Assembly (NCBI GenBank): GCA_947247005.1
Contig: OX365948.1
Span: 1,984,001 to 2,048,000 of the forward strand
DNA: 64,000 bases
Origin: Spisula solida
Taxonomy: Eukaryota; Mollusca; Bivalvia; Venerida; Mactridae
Direction of reading: 5' to 3'
The position numbers and the translations under genes were made by a program. The notes under the pieces were generated by a model that had not been told where the DNA came from, did no database searches, and saw only the letters and a program-made list of their open reading frames with translations. The stretch's first letter is position 1. Every line of letters begins with the position of its first letter. Positions 35,775-44,200 of this stretch are shown here, in pieces.

Positions 35775-37740
35775 ATGGTCTAGAACGATGAGAGACTTAA
35801 ATTAACTTGATGACCAATGTAGAAAATCTGTCAACAAAAGTAATCAACAACTGTATTTTATTCTTATGTTGATTTTAACTAGACATCCTTGACTACACGC
35901 TCAAGGCAAGAATAAGTATTTCCATGCCACTGAATGCTTCAACGCAAGGTCACAGCTTTATCTGAAACCAACTCAACTGCCTGGGAAACAGTAGTCAGTT
36001 TTAGGCCAAAACGAGTCATTGGAGACTGATGATACTCCTCAGTAGGCGTTTGTCACAAACAGATACTTCTAAAAAATATGAGTTATGGTTTTTTGGCACT
36101 GCACTATAACTGAATGAGATTTATTTAACTATGAAGTTTCAACTTGATAAAAGCACACAGGTAGAGGCACACATATATGCCTGCCAAATAAATAATATGG
36201 CAAATAAAGGCTATGCTCGGCACAAGTATAGAATGTGTAAATGATGGATTTAATCATCTACACTGGTAGCTACATATTTTATTATTCATAGTAATCCCAA
36301 TACATTGCTTCTCTGTTTCATGATGATCCAAGAAGTGTACAGTTTCATATGGTTCCGACGAAACGCATAACGAATGCAATGCTCCCGACAATGTGAGCTC
36401 TGAGCATTACATGGGTTTCTACACTGCTAAAAATAATTCAAGGAACACTTGCAATTTTGCTACTTTTGTTAATATCTAAGGTCAGGGAATAAGCCTAGTC
36501 TAATACATGTAATTCAATGTTTATCATGTTTGTATAGGATTTTAAGACTAATGTTGGTTACTGGGGTGTCCCTTGGGCTCCGTACCTTTGATTTGCTATG
36601 CTACCATATCCTTTGGCTATTTTCATTATTAAATGTGTTACAATTTTAATAATGCAAAATTTAAACTGGACAGTTATTTTTTATTTTCTTCGGTTTAATG
36701 TAGCTATGCTGAATACCATTGTCAACAAGTAATTAAGAATTGCAAGCAATACAGAAGTCCCCTACCGGTTTGAGGCCATTTTCTGTTTCTGTTGCCATAG
36801 CAACCACAATTTTTGTCAGAATCAAAATATTTTTAGACGTGCATAATCCCCTTATTGCCCCCTATCCACATACCAAGTTTCATAAGCCTAGCTTGGAAAT
36901 TGTTTAGTTATGTCAGGATCCAGATTTTACTGGTATTTATTCATTCATGGCAAATATAACTCTAAATTTTATGGTGTTCCATTAACTTCTTTGAGCAGTT
37001 GTTCCATCAGACCAACATGCATGAAAAATTCAGGAATCGTCTGTAGTTAGTGAACCTCGGGAAAGTTCAGGAATCGTCTGTAGTTAGTGAACCTCGGGAA
37101 AGTTCAGGAAAATACTTTGTTGGAAAAGCCAGGTTGAGTATGTGTTGTATAAATCTGTGTGAATTGCTCGTCACAATGTGTGGCACCAAAAAAATTCTTA
37201 TTCTGGAGGTCCTTTATGGACTTCCTTACATTCCAAACTGGTTTCCTCCTGGAATAGTCCTAAGGAAATGTGTACACAATTCATCTGTTTATGTAGTATA
37301 TCTGAAGCCAGCACACAATTATTCTGAGTCAACGATTTGTTTCGTGGATAACTACTAATCACCAAGCTTCTGGCTCCCACAACCACTAATTAGTTATCGA
37401 TCTCAACATGACCACAAACTTCTCATCAGCATGTACTTAGTACACAAGATGGATAATGAACTCCTGGGATTCTGGGACCTGAACTTTCATCCCTATTCAA
37501 TTGACTAGTATACGCTATAGCAGTGCAATTTATTTCCTTCATGAACATCCGTCAGAAATCTTGCCCAACCTGTTGTGTCTACAGACAGGGATACATGCTG
37601 AATATACCCCTCAGAACCTATTGTGTGGGAGTATAGCAAAGGTTTAACCAGGCAACTTGGTATCATTCAAACTCACGACCATAGTATGAGTTGTAGAACC
37701 ACCTTCAACCACAAAGCTTCTCACTTGGAAGATATATAAT
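35775..37740. other. Intergenic, no convincing gene
   Basis: Holds a repeat tail near 36150-36225 like that at 34165-34225, and a tandem duplication of about 37 bp (AGTTAGTGAACCTCGGGAAA) at 37028-37104. The plus frame at 37050-37358 begins inside this duplication and has no splice or family support. Confidence 0.45.
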
Positions 37741-37771
37741 ACAATAAAACAAATCATTTACCAAAAAGCTT

Positions 37772-37948
37772 TTTATTTTTAAAGATAAATGAATCAAGGC
37801 AAGGGTAAGAATTAAAATTGTTCATCGCCTTCAACTCAATTATCTATGACGTAAATACAGTAATGATTTCACATACTAACAAACTCTGGCACCAACTTAT
37901 TTCCTCGATACTTGTGATAGTAAACCAATACAGAATTACAAATTTATT
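37772..37948 (-). terminator. Candidate BTF3 polyadenylation signals
   Basis: AATAAA on the minus strand at 37948-37943 and again at 37777-37772, 250-430 bp after the BTF3 stop. Either would give a 3'UTR of ordinary length. Which is used cannot be told. Confidence 0.4.
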
Positions 37949-38201
37949 TAATCTCTGGAGAAGTTATAAACAAAATAATTTGGGAAAATTATCAACATTA
38001 AAAATTTCTGATTAATTTAAGCACATTTGTTCCAATATGTAAGTTATAAAAGTTATAAAAACTACAAACTCAAGGGGGGAGTATTTTATAGACACACAAG
38101 AGAAAGTATCACTTAATTTAATTTACACACAAGACTCTCTCAACTCGATTGCAGTCATGTAAACAAAGATACAAAATATGTAAATGATAATGATTCAAAT
38201 T

Positions 38202-41200
38202 CTAGTCTCCTTCGCCTTTTGAAGCTTCGTCAAAGTTTTCTACCAGATCTGAAAATAGAACCATGCTCATGTTTAACGTTGAGTATTATAGTTAATTTAA
38301 GCACAATCAATAATGTGAAATTGACTATGATTTTAAGATTGTTTAAACATTCAGCGAAGCTGACTGGAAAGTCTGTAATCACAACAACCTTATAAAACAT
38401 TTAGCCAACTAATGACTAGTTGAATTCCTATCTACTGTAATCACAATGTTGACCTACCAGGCAATGATGATTTCATTAAACAGTCAACAAGCAGTGAACT
38501 AATACATCAAACTACTGACTGAAGCCATGAGAATACTACACATCATCATGTAACAGGTTTACATCAAATTGGCCCAAGTTTAAAGGTATACATACAGACA
38601 ACCTGTGCTATCAGAATATTTAGCCGCTTGGAAATTTTCATTACATATCAAATGGTAATTCCAAGTTATCATCATTTTACAGGTTAATACCAAATTTAAA
38701 GGAGACAAAATCGGGTACTAACAGTTCAACACAATGCAGGAATAAAGACATTCACAACCTGTGCTATCAGAATATTTAGCCGCTTGGAAATTTTCATTAC
38801 ACATCAAATGGTAATTCCAAGTTATCATCATTTTACAGGTTAACACTGAATTTAAAGGAGACAAAATCCAATCGGATATGAATCAATCAACACATCCCAA
38901 GAATATAGACAACCTGGACTATCAGAATATTTAGCCGCTTGGAAATTTTCATTACACATCAAATGGTAATTCCAAGTTATCATCATTTTTCAGGTTAACA
39001 CTAAATTATACAAACTTTAAAAAGTAGCCAAATAGAATCTGATAAGAATCATTCAACAGGGATTCTACTGAGGCATAATGATGCAATAGAGTTCCATTAG
39101 AACACAACCCTACACATAAACTGTTTTAAACATTGTTCTTTTGTTATAATTTAGCACATGAAATTTCAAATAAACATAACTACCATCAAATAACATTTAA
39201 TTTATGCAGAAAAGTACCTGTGAAATCAGAATATTTAGCCGCTTGGAAATTTTCATTACACATCAAATGGTAATTCCAAGTTATCATCATTTTACAGGTT
39301 AATGCCAAAATTTATTTGCTTCAAAGAGCCAAAATTCGATATGAATTGATCAACACATCCCAAGAATATAGACAACCTGAACAATCAGAATATTTAGCCG
39401 CTTGGAAATTTTCATTACACATCAAATGGTAATTCCAAGTTATCATCATTTTACAGGTTAACACCAAATTTAAAGGAGACAAAATCGGGTACTAACAGTT
39501 CAACACAATGCAGGAATAAAGACATTCACAACCTGTGCTATCAGAATATTTAGCCGCTTGGAAATTTTCATGACATATCAAATGGTAATTCCAAGTTATC
39601 ATCATTTTACAGGTTACACTGAATTTAAAGGAGACAAAATCGAATCGGATATGAAACATTCAACACATCACAAGAATATAGACAACCTGGACAATCAGAA
39701 TATTTAGCCGCTTGGAAATTTTCATGACATATCAAATGGTAATTCCAAGTTATCATCATTTTACAGGTTAACACCAAATTTAAAGGAGACAAAATCGGGT
39801 ACTAACAGTTCAACACAATGCAGGAATAAAGACATTCACAACCTGTGCTATCAGAATACTTAGCCGCTTGGAAATTTTCATGACATATCAAATGGTAATT
39901 CCAAGTTATCATCATTTTACAGGTTACACTGAATTTAAAGGAGACAAAATCGAATCGGATATGAAACATTCAACACATCACAAGAATATAGACAACCTGG
40001 ACAATCAGAATATTTAGCCGCTTGGAAATTTTCATGACATATCAAATGGTAATTCCAAGTTATCATCATTTTACAGGTTAACACTGAATTTAAAGGAGAC
40101 AGAATCGAATCGGATATGAAGCATTCAACACATCACAAGAATATAGACAACCTGGACAATCAGAATATTTAGCCGCTTGGAAATTTTCATGACATATCAA
40201 ATGGTAATTCCAAGTTATCATCATTTTACAGGTTAACACTGAATTTAAAGGAGACAAAATCGAATCGGACATGAAGCATTCAACACATCACAAGAATATA
40301 GACAACCTGGACAATCAGAATATTTAGCCGCTTGGAAATTTTCATTACACATCAAATGGTAATTCCAAGTTATCATCATTTTACAGGTTAATGCCAAATT
40401 TACAGGAGACAAAACAGTTTCGAACTGTTTAACACAATGCAGGAATAAATGAATTCACAACCTGTGCTATCAGAATATTTAGCCGCTTGGAAATTTTCAT
40501 TACACATCAAATGGTAATTCCAAGTTATCATCATTACACAAGTTTAAACCACACTGAATACACAAAGAAATACATAAGAACATCACCCACCTTCTGTGTT
40601 AAATATCTCAATTCCACAAGAGGGATAACTTTAATTCTATGATATGAGATTTGCACAAAGCAATTAGGACCTTGTATGCTTCAAACTTAGCTATTTAGTA
40701 CCAGATTGAATTCAATCAAAGAAGACAAGAATGATGAGAACAGAAGCTGTTTAAGCAGCTTGGATATATGCATCTGGGGCCAAATGGTAATCGTGTATTT
40801 CGAGGTTAAGCTCGTAACAACAATTAATTTAACAACAAATTATTCAACATTTAAACCTGTTTTCAATTGTCATGATCATTTAATTAAACAAATATTTTAT
40901 CAACAGTCTGCTCGACCAGGAACGTTTTGAACAAAGCAATAAACAACACAACAAAAACGTTTAGTTAATTTACAAGATCACAACGAAATTTGAAACCCAC
41001 AAACTTCACTAGACAGTAACAACTTAAATCCTCATCAGCAATTCCAAGAAAAGATGTACACAAGAACATAAACTAGTCAACAAACATACAAGTATTTCAA
41101 CACATCCAGCGTTTTAATATCATTAATATGACTATTCTAGGAATGTCAAAATGGCGCATATAAATACAACTTTTTTACAAACCATCACCCATATTTGTAG

Positions 41201-44200
41201 TTTTCCTAGCAATATATTCATAGTTTCTAACAGCAAATCAAGTATTAGGCTAAATGCAATATGTTGAATTGCACAATTAAATTGCTATTAAGCAGTAATA
41301 TTTAAATTCCTTAAAATAGCAATATGTTGTTGTTGCACAAAAATACTGTTACAATATATAGGTCAACCTACCAGGAACATCGTCATCATCATCAATATCG
41401 TCTGTGTTTGCTTTAGTGGAATCACCACCACCTAAAATAAATACATCAACATTTATATATAAGAAAGGCAAACAATCAAACAACAAGGCTGGCACAGTGA
41501 TCTATCAACAAAGCAAAAAACAAAAGTGAGTCACATTTATCTAATTTTCTCAGACAGTGGGGACAACCAATCATGCCATGGCGAAGGACACTGAACACTA
41601 AATTACAGAAGATTAATAAGATGACCTGGAGGGAAGCCAAGCATGTGGCATTAGACAGAGTCTGGAGGCGAGCTGAGGTAGAGCATGTGGTTTTAGACAG
41701 AGTCTCCTGGCGAGCTCTACCTCCATGTGGCTTTAGACAGAGTCTGGTGGCGAGCTGAGGTAGAAGCTCCATGTCCCCGAAGGGATGAAGAAGATTTAAG
41801 ATGTATCCTAATTTTTCTAATCAGAGCTAATTAACTGCTATGATGGAAGTACACAAAAAATTATTAACATAGAATAGTATGATTCTGTCAGACTTAAACA
41901 AAATTTAAGCGACAGCATCATGATGTTCCTCATGGAATCACCATTTATAATGAACACAAGGGACAAATGAAACTTCTTAACTTACTAGGAAATAGCCAAT
42001 AGTAAGTTAGTGATACTTATATACACTGTAATACAGACAACATTGCTAGCATCTCAGTATGAAACCAATATCATAACATAGTAACAAACTTCCTACATAT
42101 ATATGTGGTTTATGAAAGAACACATGGAGATACATAACCTGATCAACAATAAATAACACTTCTAGAACTAGGCAACAAATGTACATGCATTAAATCCCCC
42201 ACCATATTCACTGTACATGCATTAAGTCCCCCACCATATTCACTGTAACAGTGTTTCTGGTCTTTCTGGAGCCGATTGTCTCAATGTTACATGGTAGTAT
42301 CCCCGACACTCTGTGCTTTTCAGTTCCAAAAGAGAATTATAATGTTTTCATAGGGCTCTGACGAAACTACCAATGTTATGCTCTGACAGAACTCAGGACA
42401 CAACATCCGAGTTCTGCCAGAGCATAACATCGTTTTCAGTTCCGCCTGAGCCCTAAGAAAACAGTACGATTCTCAGATGGAACTTACAAGCAGTGTGTAT
42501 GGAAAACTACCATGTTTTAACACTGACAGCATGTGTAATATTTTTAGTCACATATAAAAAATATTAAACAAGCAACTCTATGTCCAAGAGCCCATTACTG
42601 ATAGTTTGTGACTACAATGTGCCAGAAGATTCCTTTGTTATAGACATATAACCCCCGTACTCCTATAACCCCACTGCAAAGCTTTTTACCTCATTATATA
42701 AGATTTTAATTATATTTTTCAGCAAACGTGGCTCCATGATAGTTTGTTTTGCTGCCCATACTTACGGAAATACTCACCACCTGCAACGGTAGATGCAAGT
42801 TTCTTTAAACTACTCAAACTTTCTGCACCAAGTTGATTTAAGATTCCTGGCAGCATCTCGGATATTTCTGTCAATTCACAAGACATAAATTCATGAAAAA
42901 AAAACATTCAAACAGCTTAGAATTTGTTAATTTTACAATATATGGCTTGACTTCATTGAAATGAACAATTTTATCATACACATACATTTCACATGCGCTA
43001 CAGATCTAAGATCTCATTGGGGGGGGGGGGGGGGGGGGGGACTGAACTGAAAATCGGGAAAATCATATGCGAAGGACCATAAATTTGCCAAAGAAGAGGC
43101 CTTTAAAAACATTGTTTCCATATACATCTTGATTTAATTGACCATAAATTTGCCAAATCTTGTTATTTTCATCAAATAACTTTTATTTTGGTCAGAAATC
43201 ACAGCTCATTTAGGAACAGATAAATCCGGAATTCAGGATAAATCCGGAATATTGACACCCCTGAAGATCTGTCAACAAGTGTTCTATCATAAACTTGCAA
43301 TATCAGATAAAATAGCCGCTTGGGTATTTTCATAACAACTCAAATGGTAATTCCAAGTTATCATCACATATGCAAGTTTTACTATGGAACATGCAAAACT
43401 GGGTTTCATGAAATTTGATTATTTTAAAATCATTTTAACTGAACCGTACACCTAGAAGGATGTTTATCTTATACCACTAAAAAGAGAAACAAATTAAAGT
43501 ATCAATTAAGGAGAATTGAAACTACTCCATACTCCCTCAATAAAAGTGAATTGATTTCCTTTATAGTCTATACATAGTTATTGTGAAAGTTACTTCAAGT
43601 CAAGTCAAAATTTATTTATTGTCGGAAATTTGGTACAAACAAAATAACATAAGCTATGTATAGCTTTTGTCCGACAAACAATTGATTCAAGTCAGAATCA
43701 ATAATAACTTGTCCTAAACCACCAGGCAAATGCTAATTTCGCAGACTATAGTCCAGAGAATTTGACCTTCTATTAGCATAATTTAACAGCTGATATATGG
43801 TCTATAAAGCGGGAAACATTATGAAGACGCTCGAGATGTAATACCAACACAAATCTAAAGGATCGACACTGCATGATTTGCTAGCAGAAATTTATATATT
43901 GAACGCAAGAACCTTGTAATATATTCATGCATAAAGGTCAGGATCATGTCAAATTCTCCATACTACACAATCTGTAGCAATAGTTTAAAAACTTCATACT
44001 ATAATTTAGGTAGATTCTTAAACAAAAGTTCTTATAACTAAGTTTTATCACTCACGTTTATTTTCTGCATGACCACTAATAGCAAATGTATTTGCAGCTA
44101 GGGAAGCTTGAACTTTAGGATTGTTGAAATGTATCACTTGACCATCATCTTTAATCATATTAACCTACAACACAATAAAAGTTCTACATTAAATGGAATC

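Noticed and set aside
40090..40272. Minus-strand 60-codon frame in the snoRNA array
   Set aside because: It crosses two snoRNA units and spacer; the conserved features are snoRNA boxes, not codons.
38600..40544. CRISPR-like regular spacing of repeats
   Set aside because: The DNA is a eukaryotic intron, the spacers are repeated rather than unique, and the repeats have snoRNA boxes and stems.
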